Assembly: GCA_035570935.1 (NCBI GenBank)
Contig: DATMKU010000322.1
Location: 1-64,000, forward strand
Direction of reading: 5' to 3'
Source of the DNA: AP-15 sp035570935
GTDB lineage: Bacteria; Pseudomonadota; Alphaproteobacteria; ATCC43930; CGMCC-115725
DNA: 64,000 bases
Position 1 is the stretch's first letter. Every line of letters begins with the position of its first letter. The translations under genes and the position numbers were made by a program. Below, in pieces: positions 25,639 through 34,224 of this stretch. The notes under the pieces are model-generated. The model was not told the origin of the DNA and did not search any database. It saw only the letters and a list, made by a program, of their open reading frames with translations.

Positions 25639-27063
25639 ATGGCCAGAAACAGCATCGGTACGATCACACAGGTCATCGGCCCGGTCGTCGACGTGCATTT
25701 TGACGGCGAATTGCCGGCGATCCTGCATGCATTGCACGTCGACCGTCCGGGCAGCAAACTGGTCCTCGAAGTAGCCCAACAGGTCGGCGAGAATGTCGTG
25801 CGCACGATCGCGATGGACACCACCGACGGGCTGGTGCGCGGGACCCATGCGGTCGACACCGGCGAGCCGATCATGATGCCGGTCGGGCCGGAAACCCTGG
25901 GCCGCATCCTCAACGTCATCGGCGAACCGGTCGACGAACGCGGCCCGGTGGTGACCAAATTGCGCTCGCCGATCCACCGGTCCGCGCCCGAATTCACCGA
26001 CCAGTCGACCGAGGCCGAAATCCTGGTTACCGGGATCAAGGTCGTCGATCTGCTGACGCCTTACGCGAAGGGCGGCAAGATCGGGCTGTTTGGCGGCGCC
26101 GGGGTCGGCAAGACCGTCATCATCATGGAGTTGATCAACAACATCGCCAAAGCGCATGGCGGCTACTCGGTGTTTGCCGGTGTCGGCGAGCGCACCCGCG
26201 AGGGCAACGACCTCTATCACGAGATGATGGAATCGGGCGTCATCAACCCCGAAGGGCCGGGGTCGAAGGCCGCACTCGTCTATGGCCAGATGAACGAGCC
26301 GCCCGGGGCGCGAGCGCGCGTCGGTCTGTCCGGGCTGACTGTTGCCGAATATTTCCGCGACGAGGAGGGCCAGGACGTCTTGTTCTTTGTCGACAACATT
26401 TTCCGCTTTACGCAAGCCGGCTCCGAGGTGTCGGCGCTGCTCGGCCGGATTCCGTCGGCGGTTGGCTATCAGCCGACTTTGGCAACCGATTTGGGGACCT
26501 TGGAAGAGCGCATCACCAGCACGAAAAAGGGGTCGATCACTTCAGTGCAGGCGATCTACGTGCCCGCCGACGATTTGACCGACCCGGCGCCCGCCACGAC
26601 CTTCTCTCATCTCGACGCGACCACGGTTCTGTCGCGCCAGATCGCCGAGCTCGGCATCTATCCCGCGGTCGACCCGCTCGATTCGACCTCGCGCATGCTC
26701 GACCCGCGGATCGTCGGCGACGAGCATTACCAGGTCGCCCGCGACGTGCAGCGCGTCTTGCAGACCTACAAATCATTGCAGGACATCATCGCGATTCTTG
26801 GCATGGACGAGTTGTCGGAGGAAGACAAGCTGACCGTCGCTCGAGCCCGCAAAATCCAACGCTTTCTGTCGCAGCCCTTCCACGTCGCCGAGGTATTCAC
26901 CGGCACCCCCGGTGTCCTTGTAAACCTTGAGGACACGATCAAAGGCTTTAAGGGCATCGTCGCCGGAGACCACGACGACCTGCCGGAAAGCGCCTTTTAC
27001 ATGGTCGGCACGATCGACGAAGCCGTCGACAAGGCGCGCAAGATGGCGGCGGAGGCCGCCTGA
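25639..27063 (+). CDS. atpD: F1F0 ATP synthase subunit beta
   Basis: This 474-residue catalytic subunit of F1 has the Walker A motif GGAGVGKT at 152-159, the catalytic glutamate block GERTREGNDLYHEM and the DELSEED torque loop as MDELSEEDKL. The beginning RNSIGTITQVIGPVVDVHF is typical. ATG 25639 is preferred over a TTG nine bases earlier on family grounds; the upstream GGGA is rather distant. Fourth gene of the operon; the spacers on both sides contain repeats. Confidence 0.98.
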   Translation: MARNSIGTITQVIGPVVDVHFDGELPAILHALHVDRPGSKLVLEVAQQVGENVVRTIAMDTTDGLVRGTHAVDTGEPIMMPVGPETLGRILNVIGEPVDERGPVVTKLRSPIHRSAPEFTDQSTEAEILVTGIKVVDLLTPYAKGGKIGLFGGAGVGKTVIIMELINNIAKAHGGYSVFAGVGERTREGNDLYHEMMESGVINPEGPGSKAALVYGQMNEPPGARARVGLSGLTVAEYFRDEEGQDVLFFVDNIFRFTQAGSEVSALLGRIPSAVGYQPTLATDLGTLEERITSTKKGSITSVQAIYVPADDLTDPAPATTFSHLDATTVLSRQIAELGIYPAVDPLDSTSRMLDPRIVGDEHYQVARDVQRVLQTYKSLQDIIAILGMDELSEEDKLTVARARKIQRFLSQPFHVAEVFTGTPGVLVNLEDTIKGFKGIVAGDHDDLPESAFYMVGTIDEAVDKARKMAAEAA

Positions 27064-27143
27064 TGCCGGTCCGATACGACAGCTCCCCGTGGGCGGGCTC
27101 GTCCCGGCCATCCACGTCTTTCGTCGCCGCGTCAAAACGTAGG

Positions 27144-27164
27144 TGCCCGGATCAGGGCCGGGCA
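27144..27164. repeat. Palindromic repeat between atpD and atpC
   Basis: A perfect 7-bp hairpin, TGCCCGG (27144-27150) with CCGGGCA (27158-27164), lies in the 138-base spacer between atpD and atpC. The flanks (GTGGGCGGGCTCGTCCCGG upstream and AAAACGTAGGTGCCCGGATC) look like the interspersed elements found between genes in related genomes. The whole spacer 27064-27201 has no coding potential. It is the third spacer of this operon to carry such an element. Confidence 0.55.
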
Positions 27165-27201
27165 AGGGGCACGTATAACGGTATTAGCCTGTTGCCTAGA
27201 G

Positions 27202-27654
27202 ATGCCTGACCAGGTGAACTTCGAACTGGTGACGCCCGAGCGCATGGTGCTCTCGGAAATGGTCGACATGGTCGTAGTGCCCGGCACCGAGGGCAATTTC
27301 GGCGTGTTGCCGGGCCATGCGTTGCTGATCTCGACAATCCGGCCGGGGACGATCGAGGTTTATCGGGGCCAGGCGGTGATCCGCCGCATTTTTCTCGTCG
27401 GTGGCTTTGCCGAGGTGACACCGGAGCGCTGCACCGTGCTCGCTGACGAGGCGATCCCAACCGAAGAACTCGACCGCGCCGCGGTTGGATCCGAGCTGCA
27501 GGTCATCGAGGGCAATCTGCCGAGCCTGCGCGAGCAGGTCGCACGCGCTTCTGGCACCGATCGCGAGCGGCTATTGATCGAGCTCCGCGGTCTCGAACGC
27601 GCCGAAGCCGTCGCCCAAGCCAAACTGCAGGCGCTCGCCGAAGCGGCCCGCTGA
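27202..27654 (+). CDS. atpC: F1F0 ATP synthase subunit epsilon
   Basis: The 150-residue product is the F1 epsilon subunit, which couples rotation to F0 and can inhibit hydrolysis. It begins MPDQVNFELVTPERMVLSEM and has the beta-sandwich block VVVPGTEGNFGVLPGHALLI, followed by a two-helix C terminus rich in Glu and Ala. The length is normal for a two-domain epsilon. The ribosome binding site is weak. It is the last gene of atpHAGDC, 12 bases from the convergent RES toxin gene. Confidence 0.96.
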   Translation: MPDQVNFELVTPERMVLSEMVDMVVVPGTEGNFGVLPGHALLISTIRPGTIEVYRGQAVIRRIFLVGGFAEVTPERCTVLADEAIPTEELDRAAVGSELQVIEGNLPSLREQVARASGTDRERLLIELRGLERAEAVAQAKLQALAEAAR

Positions 27655-27666
27655 CCCGCGTCCTAT

Positions 27667-28206
27667 CTACCGTGCTGCCTGCGCCAACCTTCCCAATCGA
27701 CCGGCTGCGAACCTTGACATTAAGCTAGTGACGCGCTCTGTGAAGATCACGAGGTTCGCGCAGTCGAAACGCGCGCTTGGTACGATCAAGCTGTCAAATT
27801 CCAGAAAATAGGCAGCGGCTGCGATCGCTTGGGTTGCTTGATACTCGAATGTGTGATAACGGGCACTTTCAACGCCCAGAGCTACAAGGCTCTCGGTGCT
27901 GGCAAACCTCAGCGTTCTTTCGGTCTCCACTTCAATAAGGTGAATCTCGTGTTCTATGCGGCTTGGCCAAACCGGTTCCAACGAAAGCCGGTACCCGATC
28001 TCCGCAAGTGCCCCATTGCGCCCCAGACTCGTGTATAGAACTTCGAATTCGTCGCTTGGGCTCCAGCGTCCGTGCGCAGTCGAGCCGCGCAACGCTTCCC
28101 TGCCTTTGCGGGTGACGCGCCAAACCTCACCTCTGAAAGGTTCGGGGTTTATCGCCTCAAGCGCGTCGAGGATGCCCCTGTCGTGAACCGGCCGCCGGCC
28201 AATCAT
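27667..28206 (-). CDS. RES-domain toxin (NAD-degrading type)
   Basis: This 179-residue RES-family protein has the Arg-Glu-Ser core: RGEVWRVT with Arg30, Tyr58 in VLYTSLGRNGALAEI followed by Glu69, and Ser144 in IVPSARFDCANL. Known RES toxins degrade NAD+ by phosphorolysis and halt growth, and they are neutralised by an Xre antitoxin. The gene starts two bases after the antitoxin stop, so the pair is coupled. All expected catalytic residues are visible, so the toxin is probably active. It is the last gene of a three-gene minus-strand operon. Confidence 0.85.
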   Translation of the reverse strand: MIGRRPVHDRGILDALEAINPEPFRGEVWRVTRKGREALRGSTAHGRWSPSDEFEVLYTSLGRNGALAEIGYRLSLEPVWPSRIEHEIHLIEVETERTLRFASTESLVALGVESARYHTFEYQATQAIAAAAYFLEFDSLIVPSARFDCANLVIFTERVTSLMSRFAAGRLGRLAQAAR

Positions 28207-28208
28207 GC

Positions 28209-28547
28209 TCAGGTATAGGCGCCTTGATCGAGACTCTCTATGACCGCAAGCACCTGGTCCGCTCGACCGGCGTGGATCAGATCTATTGCTCGTTCACCGT
28301 TCAGCAAGGGATGCTTCGAATACAACCAGATTCGAGTTTCATCCGGCGAGTAGAACTCTGCTAGCCGATCGACGACATAGCGGAGGTCTGAGATTACGAG
28401 CTGGGTCTTTGGGTGCGGAAATGCTTTGCCCGATGTCCACCGTGACACCGTGGCTGGCGACACTGCGGCGATATTGGCTACGTCCGTGCCCTTCAGCCCA
28501 CCCCGCTCTTTTAGATCGTCCAATATCTTGGAAACTGCGCTGGCCAT
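28209..28547 (-). CDS. Xre/MbcA/ParS-type antitoxin
   Basis: The 112-residue product pairs with the RES toxin. The N-terminal helix-turn-helix includes LKGTDVANIAAVSPATVSRW at residues 18-37. The C-terminal toxin-binding domain contains RIWLYSKHPLLNGERAIDLI followed by HAGRADQVLAVIESLDQGAY. In the family the antitoxin blocks the toxin active site and represses its own operon. It starts two bases after the stop of the upstream gene and ends two bases before the toxin, so all three are expected to be cotranscribed and translationally coupled. Confidence 0.87.
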   Translation of the reverse strand: MASAVSKILDDLKERGGLKGTDVANIAAVSPATVSRWTSGKAFPHPKTQLVISDLRYVVDRLAEFYSPDETRIWLYSKHPLLNGERAIDLIHAGRADQVLAVIESLDQGAYT

Positions 28548-28549
28548 GC

Positions 28550-29836
28550 TTACCGCCCAAGCACCGCGGCAACAGCTCCTCCGCCTCCGCGAAATCCAAC
28601 AGGGAGGGAGCGCGTGGCTATGCCGTCCTGCGAATGAAGGTCGTCCAAAGCGTCCCGAAATCGCACCAATCGTTTTCTTGCGTCGTCGACAAGTCGCCTG
28701 GTGTCGTCATCGGCGATCTTCAGCCTTGCGCCGAGACGCGCTGAGCGAACCGCAGGCTCCACATGGTGTAACAGGAAATGCTCGGCCCGCCGCACATCTG
28801 TAACTACCGACAGACCATCTAACTGACGGCTGCGCTGTCTTATGAAATGCGCATGCGGGTTTTCAACCATATCGTCGATGCCGTGCGGGCAACAACTGGG
28901 GTCGTTGCATCCGAAGCGTGACCGGCCGCCCCTGGCCGCAAAGATGGCATTCAGCTGATCCTCGGAGAAATGTCGATCGAGTTCACCTATATAGATGCGC
29001 CGCTTGCTGCCCCCTTCTCCCGGAGGTTGTTTCCAATCATTCACCTTGAAACCCTCTTTCTGACCAACGCCGTGACAAATGCCGCCGACCGCGCCGAAAG
29101 CGAGGGCCGCCAACGCAGCAAATCCGCCGGCCCAGTCCGCCACGAAAGGCCGTCCCACCTGGTGAAGGTCAGACACCGATTCAATTAGATGCCTTGTTCC
29201 TACACCCGTGGCAGAGGCGCCGAAGCCGGAAATGCGAAACCAAACGTTATCGACAGGAAGATCGCCGACTCCAACAATCAATTGCCGCCTCTGCTGCTCG
29301 TCCCTCAATGCCGAGTAAGTGGTGATCAGCTGGTAGTCGATCGCTATGGCTTGGCCCCCGAGCCGGTCAAGTTCCCGCCGCAGCACCTCGCAAAACGACA
29401 GGTCGATGCTTCGCCAACGATCGTCAGCCGTTTCCACGACATGCGTCGGCGCCAAGACGACGTTCGCCCCATATTGCAGCGCGAACTTGGCAATAAGCCT
29501 CACGAGGTTTGCATTCCTCCCGGGGCCAAAGTCGTTTGGGCGCCAGGGCCGTTCCTGGTTCGCCCAGGCAAGCCGGCCAACAGCGGATCGAAAGCGACCC
29601 TCAGTTGCCATCTCGGCGAAATTTGGGTCCAGCACAACCTCGCAACCACTCGCCTTGAGCAGCTTGAGGAGGCTGAGCTGCTTCGGGAGGTGAGCGGCGT
29701 CGAAGACGACCCGGCGGTACGGGAACCGTCCGGCGGCATGTAACGCTTCGAGTTTGGTTTGCCCCGTATGGCCAACGCGAAGGAAGCCGGCCAAGGGGGG
29801 TGACGTCGGGTAAAGGTGGTGAAGTGTCGCTGCCAT
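28550..29836 (-). CDS. Hypothetical TIM-barrel-like protein, first gene of the RES/Xre operon
   Basis: The 428-residue product is not one I can assign. Regular beta strands such as RRVVFDAAHL, CEVVLDPNFAE, GANVVLAPTHVVE, QAIAIDYQLI and RPFVADWAGG alternate with helices, as in a TIM barrel. The glycine-rich FAALAALAFGAVGGICHGVG resembles the barrel core of tRNA-guanine transglycosylases. Near residues 308-330 there is a possible metal site: Cys310, Cys315, Cys316 and His318, with His328 and His330. It starts at ATG 29836 (an upstream TTG at 29893 is possible) and stops two bases before the antitoxin gene. The tight spacing says it belongs to the same unit. Base or nucleotide modification is a guess only. 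Confidence 0.6.
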   Translation of the reverse strand: MAATLHHLYPTSPPLAGFLRVGHTGQTKLEALHAAGRFPYRRVVFDAAHLPKQLSLLKLLKASGCEVVLDPNFAEMATEGRFRSAVGRLAWANQERPWRPNDFGPGRNANLVRLIAKFALQYGANVVLAPTHVVETADDRWRSIDLSFCEVLRRELDRLGGQAIAIDYQLITTYSALRDEQQRRQLIVGVGDLPVDNVWFRISGFGASATGVGTRHLIESVSDLHQVGRPFVADWAGGFAALAALAFGAVGGICHGVGQKEGFKVNDWKQPPGEGGSKRRIYIGELDRHFSEDQLNAIFAARGGRSRFGCNDPSCCPHGIDDMVENPHAHFIRQRSRQLDGLSVVTDVRRAEHFLLHHVEPAVRSARLGARLKIADDDTRRLVDDARKRLVRFRDALDDLHSQDGIATRSLPVGFRGGGGAVAAVLGR

Positions 29837-30036
29837 CGAAGGATTTTTCGGGTTCAGATGAGAGAGGGTACATTTCCATTTCAGGAAAGGCAATCATGAA
29901 AATTAGATGCGCAACGCGCCATAGACCCCCAGCTCCCGCTGCGCAGGTGGAAAATTTCGTGCACTTTATTATAGAATGCCTGGGCCGCATGCCGGAACAC
30001 GGCCGGCTCTCCCGCGAGATGTTGTCAGGAGACGGC

Positions 30037-30864
30037 ATGGCGAGGTGGACGCTCGACGACATTCCGTGGGCGCGGTTCGATCGGCTGCTGCTCGATGCCG
30101 ATATCGTCAAGATCGTCAAGGCGGCCGCTCTCGTCGAATACAATGGCGGCGCCTACGCGCATCATCTCTGCCGGGTATTTCACGACGATCCCGCCTTTCA
30201 GGCGAGCGCGCTGCGCTGGGGCGAGGAGGAAATCCACCACGGGCAGGCCCTCGGGCGTTGGGCCGAGATGGCTGACCCCGATTGGGATTTTGACGCCGCC
30301 TTCGCCCGCTTTCGGGCCGGTTATCAAGTCGATTTCAACCGTGATCGATCGCGGCGCGGCTCGCGCGCCAGCGAGATGGTGGCGCGTTGCATCGTCGAGA
30401 CCGGCACGAGCTCGTACTATACAGCGTTGCGCGATGCGGTGCAGGAACCGGTGCTGAAGGAAATCTGCCGTAACATCGCTGCGGACGAGGTCCGGCATTA
30501 CAAGCTGTTTTACCGGACCCTGATCCGCTACCTCGATCGCGACCGCGTCGGGCGCTGGCGCCGGCTATGCATAGCCCTCGGGCGCCTTGCCGAATCGCAA
30601 GACGACGAACTCGCCTACGCCTATTACGCCGCCAACGCGATCGGCCAGCCTTACGACCGCCGGCGCCATGGGCGTGCCTATGCGCGCCGCGCCCTCGCCG
30701 TCTACCGCGAAGCCCATGTCGCACGCGGGGTGAAGATGATCTTCAAAGCCGTCGGCCTTCCCGCCAACAGCCGCCTCGCCCGCGCCGTCGCTTGCCTCGC
30801 CTGGGCCGCATTGCGCCGTCGCGGCGCCCATTCGGCCAACCTCACGGCTGCAGCTAGTCTTTGA
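30037..30864 (+). CDS. Ferritin-like diiron protein
   Basis: This 275-residue protein has the two-metal helical-bundle pattern of ferritin-like proteins. Glu34 (VEYNGGAY), the E-x-x-H in GEEEIHHGQ (64-68), Glu121 (VETGTSS) and Glu151-x-x-His154 (DEVRHYK) supply the usual ligands. Such proteins store iron, scavenge peroxide or oxidise lipids; the sequence does not choose. The C terminus has short hydrophobic helices that might contact membrane. The start ATG 30037 has AGGAG five bases upstream; a longer frame open to 29800 is not used. It is divergent from the RES/Xre operon, with which it may share a promoter region. Confidence 0.75.
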   Translation: MARWTLDDIPWARFDRLLLDADIVKIVKAAALVEYNGGAYAHHLCRVFHDDPAFQASALRWGEEEIHHGQALGRWAEMADPDWDFDAAFARFRAGYQVDFNRDRSRRGSRASEMVARCIVETGTSSYYTALRDAVQEPVLKEICRNIAADEVRHYKLFYRTLIRYLDRDRVGRWRRLCIALGRLAESQDDELAYAYYAANAIGQPYDRRRHGRAYARRALAVYREAHVARGVKMIFKAVGLPANSRLARAVACLAWAALRRRGAHSANLTAAASL

Positions 30865-30944
30865 GAGATCGCGCCCGGCGCGGCGCGATAGCGTGTTCCG
30901 AAGGCGCAGACGACAGCTTCCGCGCGGCCTATCGACAGCCCGCA

Positions 30945-30971
30945 ACTGTATGGCCTAAGAAGCCGTACAGT
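30945..30971. repeat. Inverted repeat between convergent genes
   Basis: ACTGTATGGC (30945-30954) and GCCGTACAGT (30962-30971) form a 10-bp stem with one T-G wobble and a seven-base loop. It lies between the stop of the ferritin-like gene and the stop of the AT-rich orphan. No T run follows on either side, so it is only a possible terminator. Confidence 0.35.
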
Positions 30972-30993
30972 AAAATCGATTCGATCGGCACGG

Positions 30994-31446
30994 CTAATCG
31001 CTTATCGCCGGAATGAAATATCTCTTGAGCATTTCCAGCAAATCTGCACAATTATCGCCCGAAGCAACAAAATAACCGATGTCTTGTGTTCCATTATAAA
31101 TTTGTGCGGTGACGCGAGATTTCGCTGTGATATCCGTAAACGGAAGCTCTTGCAATATAGGCATTATAAGCCGATTGACATTTTTAGGTATGTTTATGAA
31201 GGCGACGGTGTCGTTGGGATTGGAAAGTGAGAATTCCGCGTACATTTTCCCAGTCAGCAAAATGAGATTGGAGAATTCTACTAGACCGCCAATATTAATC
31301 GGATTTTCGACAAACACAAACTCCGGCGAGGTGCCGGTAAAACTCTGGTATTCCTCAACCAAATTTTCTATTCTTTGACTGGTCGATACCCCGATCCCCA
31401 GCTCCTCCAGGTGCCCCCGCAGCTTTGAGGCATCATATTGCGGCAT
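30994..31446 (-). CDS. Hypothetical protein, AT-rich gene
   Basis: The 150-residue product starts MPQYDASKLRGHLEELGIG and ends RYFIPAISD. It has mixed alpha and beta character, no signal peptide and no membrane segment. I do not recognise it. A strong ribosome binding site, AGGAGGAAGGGG, lies right before the ATG, so the gene is expressed. Its base composition is unlike the window: positions 31141-31200 have 21 G or C in 60, against well over 60 percent elsewhere. It uses codons such as ATA and AAT that are rare in its neighbours. Recent transfer is likely. It lies at the edge of the accessory patch with the RES/Xre operon. Confidence 0.65.
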   Translation of the reverse strand: MPQYDASKLRGHLEELGIGVSTSQRIENLVEEYQSFTGTSPEFVFVENPINIGGLVEFSNLILLTGKMYAEFSLSNPNDTVAFINIPKNVNRLIMPILQELPFTDITAKSRVTAQIYNGTQDIGYFVASGDNCADLLEMLKRYFIPAISD

Positions 31447-31684
31447 TCCCCTTCCTCCTGTTCGGCGTCGTCATCGTCCCGTTCGCTTGGCCCCGCGGAT
31501 GGTGGTGATGGCGGTCGCGGACAAGTCAAAAAGCCATCCCCGATTTCCCATCCGCCGCCGACAGCTCAGAGTACAATGATACGAAGGTGCGCTCCGCGGG
31601 TCGCGATATTCGGTCGCGCAGCCAGTGTCCGCAACAAGCGTAAAAATACGTTCAACAAGTTTCCCGCAAGATCGGCATTCGCCG

Positions 31685-32476
31685 CTAGCCGAGCGGCCGG
31701 CGGGCCTCGTCCGCTTGCTCGCGCAGCGATTTCAGCAACCGCGCTTCCGGGGTCGGCGCGCAGTTGGTGTAGCCGGCGCCGAGCGCCTTGAGCTGGGCGG
31801 CGTTGCGTGGAAACGCCGCATGATTCAACGGCAAAGCCAGGCGCGCCCCGGCGCTTTTTTTCGCCGCATCGCGCACCCGGTCGATCGCCGCCACCAGCCT
31901 CGGATGATCGGGCCGGCCGCTGACCCCGAGCGAGCGCGACAGATCCGAGGGGCCCACCGCCAACAGGTCGACCCCCTCGACCGCGGCAATCTCCTCGATG
32001 CGTTCGACGGCTTCCATGTCCTCGATCATGCAGGCGAGCAAAATCTCGCGGTTCGACTGCGCCATGTGCTCGACGAGCGGGATTTGGCCGAACTCGGCGG
32101 CCCGGCTGCCGGCGGCCATGCCGCGCTCGCCCTGGGGCGGGTAGCGCACCGCCTTGACCGCCGCGCGCGCGGTTTCCGCGTTGTGGACATGCGGCACCTG
32201 GATCCCCTGCACGCCCATGTCCAACAGTCGCAGGATGAAGGCCGGGTCAAAGCCCGGTGTGCGCACGATCGGGGTGATGCCGACGCGCTCGGCCGCCAAT
32301 ACCATCGCCTGCACGTCGTGCAGGTCAAAGCTTGTGTGCTCCATGTCGATAAAGGCGGCGTCAAAGCCGGCTAGCCCGATGATCTCTACGATCTGCGGAT
32401 CGGGGATGCCGCCGACATGAGTCCCGAGCGCCAAACCGCCCTCGCGCAGGATGCGCTTTACCCGGTTCTCTTTCAT
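31685..32476 (-). CDS. HpcH/HpaI-family aldolase
   Basis: The protein, 263 residues, is a class II pyruvate aldolase of the HpaI type. The pattern GTHVGGIPDPQIVEIIGLAG, then FDAAFIDMEHTSFDLHD, the metal-site block EDMEAVERIEEIAAVEGVDL and GPSDLSRSLGV define the family. It splits 2-keto-3-deoxy or 4-hydroxy-2-keto acids to pyruvate and an aldehyde, using a divalent metal. The natural substrate is not known. GGAGG lies four bases before the ATG. It stands alone, divergent from the alpha/beta hydrolase gene. A second, more distant aldolase of the same superfamily lies at 53933-54751. Confidence 0.87.
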   Translation of the reverse strand: MKENRVKRILREGGLALGTHVGGIPDPQIVEIIGLAGFDAAFIDMEHTSFDLHDVQAMVLAAERVGITPIVRTPGFDPAFILRLLDMGVQGIQVPHVHNAETARAAVKAVRYPPQGERGMAAGSRAAEFGQIPLVEHMAQSNREILLACMIEDMEAVERIEEIAAVEGVDLLAVGPSDLSRSLGVSGRPDHPRLVAAIDRVRDAAKKSAGARLALPLNHAAFPRNAAQLKALGAGYTNCAPTPEARLLKSLREQADEARRPLG

Positions 32477-32596
32477 GGTTTCCTCCGTTGGGGTTTGATG
32501 TCGTGGATTGGAATCTTCGGGCCGAAAAGTGATCGGCGGCGACAGCTCGGATGTGCTCTAAGTGGGAGCGGCAGCCACCCTTTCGCGGGAGTTCAC

Positions 32597-33421
32597 ATGC
32601 CCACCATTACCACCAAGGACGGCATCGAGATCTTCTACAAGGATTGGGGTTCGGGCCGGCCGATCGTGTTCAGCCACGGCTGGCCGCTGTCGGCCGATGA
32701 TTGGGACACGCAGCTGCTGTTCTTCCTGCATCATGGCTATCGCGTCATCGCCCATGACCGCCGCGGCCATGGCCGCTCGACCCAGACCGCCGACGGTCAC
32801 GACATGGACCATTATGCCGACGATTTGGCGGCTCTGACGGCGCATCTCGACCTGAACAACGCGATCCATGTCGGCCATTCCACCGGCGGCGGCGAGGTGG
32901 CGCGCTATCTGGGACGGCATGGCGAAAGCCGGGTGGCCAAGGCCGCGCTGATCAGCGCGGTGCCGCCGCTGATGGTGAAGACGGCGGCCAACCCGCACGG
33001 CCTTCCCAAGGAGGTGTTCGACGGCTTGCAGGCGCAACTCGCCGCCAATCGTTCGCAATTCTATCGCGACGTGGCGGCGGGGCCTTTCTACGGCTACAAC
33101 CGGCCGGGCGCCAAAGCCTCGGAGGCGGTGATCCAAAATTGGTGGCGCCAGGGCATGATGGGCGGCGCCAAGGCGCATTACGACGGCATCGTGGCCTTTT
33201 CCCAGACCGATTTCACCGACGACCTGAAGAAGATCACGGTTCCGGTGCTGGTCATGCATAGCGAAGACGACCAGATCGTGCCCTATGTCGCCGCCGGGCC
33301 GCTGTCCCACAAGCTGCTGAAGAACGGAACCATGAAAACCTACAAGGACTTCCCGCACGGCATGCCGACTACGCAAGGGGACACGGTCAATGCCGACCTG
33401 TTGGCCTTCATCAAAGGCTAG
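32597..33421 (+). CDS. Alpha/beta hydrolase (chloroperoxidase/esterase type)
   Basis: This 274-residue hydrolase begins MPTITTKDGIEIFYKDWGSG and has the oxyanion motif SHGWPLSADDW, the nucleophile elbow GHSTGGG with its serine, the acid in HSEDDQIVPY and the histidine in DFPHGMPTT. This is the cofactor-free haloperoxidase group, whose members act mainly as esterases and can form peracids. The start 32597 follows GCGGGAG. It is convergent with the isochorismatase gene, nine bases apart. The function in the cell is unknown. Confidence 0.87.
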   Translation: MPTITTKDGIEIFYKDWGSGRPIVFSHGWPLSADDWDTQLLFFLHHGYRVIAHDRRGHGRSTQTADGHDMDHYADDLAALTAHLDLNNAIHVGHSTGGGEVARYLGRHGESRVAKAALISAVPPLMVKTAANPHGLPKEVFDGLQAQLAANRSQFYRDVAAGPFYGYNRPGAKASEAVIQNWWRQGMMGGAKAHYDGIVAFSQTDFTDDLKKITVPVLVMHSEDDQIVPYVAAGPLSHKLLKNGTMKTYKDFPHGMPTTQGDTVNADLLAFIKG

Positions 33422-33430
33422 CCCCCCGAG

Positions 33431-34138
33431 CTAGGCGGCGCGCGCCGGCCGCGCCCGCTGCAGGCGGCCGATGATCATGTCGGTGTCCATCACGTCGCCA
33501 AAGACATTGTAGAAGGCGGCAAGCGACGCATCGTGCTCCTCCTGGGTGGCGGCGGCGTTGCCGTCGCTGACCATGATGGTGCGAAAGTTTGTCATGTTGG
33601 CGTCGCGCGCCGAGCTTTCGCAGCACACATTGGTGACGGTGCCGGTGATCAGCACGGTGTCGAAGCCGCGCGCCCGCAGCCGGCCGGGCAGTTCCGAGGT
33701 CCCCGGCATAAAGGCGCTGTAGCGGTATTTCTTGACGATCTCGTCTTCGGGGAGCAGGTCGAGATCGGGCCATAGCTGGTGGCCCTCCGTCCCCTCGGAA
33801 AGGGCCGCGATCCGCTTCTCGCGCATTTCAGGCGAGGCCATCTCATGCGCGACCGACCATTCGTCGAGGCAATGCCTGTCGTGGGTCATCTGGATCCAGA
33901 AGACGCCGCCGCCCGCCTCGCGCACCGCCGCCGCCAGGCGGTTGACCGCCGGCACGATGTCCCGCGCCGCGGGTACGACCGCATGCCCGACCGCTTCATT
34001 CATAAATGCGTGCTGCAAATCGATCACGACGAGCGCGGTGCGCGCCGGCTCGAGATCGGCAAAACAGTGTTCGCCGCCACGGCGTGCGATGACCCGCTCT
34101 ACGATCTGGTCGGGAATGGCGGCGCCGTTGAGTTTCAT
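33431..34138 (-). CDS. Isochorismatase-family cysteine hydrolase
   Basis: The 235-residue product has the Asp-Lys-Cys triad of the family: Asp40 in ALVVIDLQHAF, the lysine in VKKYRYSAF and the cysteine in TGTVTNVCCESSARDA. Members hydrolyse N-carbamoyl compounds, ureas or isochorismate; the TGTVTNVCCESSARDA block fits the N-carbamoyl/ureidoacrylate-like group, but the substrate cannot be told. The start at 34138 is preferred because AGGAGGGG precedes it; 25 extra codons upstream are not used. It is divergent from the ribokinase gene. Confidence 0.85.
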   Translation of the reverse strand: MKLNGAAIPDQIVERVIARRGGEHCFADLEPARTALVVIDLQHAFMNEAVGHAVVPAARDIVPAVNRLAAAVREAGGGVFWIQMTHDRHCLDEWSVAHEMASPEMREKRIAALSEGTEGHQLWPDLDLLPEDEIVKKYRYSAFMPGTSELPGRLRARGFDTVLITGTVTNVCCESSARDANMTNFRTIMVSDGNAAATQEEHDASLAAFYNVFGDVMDTDMIIGRLQRARPARAA

Positions 34139-34224
34139 CGCACCCCTCCTTGCTGATATGGAAAGCTTATCGCCTTTGCGGCCTGAGTACACATGAGACG
34201 TGTTAGCGAGCAAAAGCGCCGCAC

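Noticed and set aside
30868..30889. GC hairpin ATCGCGC/GCGCGAT just after the ferritin-like gene as a terminator
   Set aside because: No T run follows and the stem is interrupted by an equally GC-rich loop, so termination cannot be supported.
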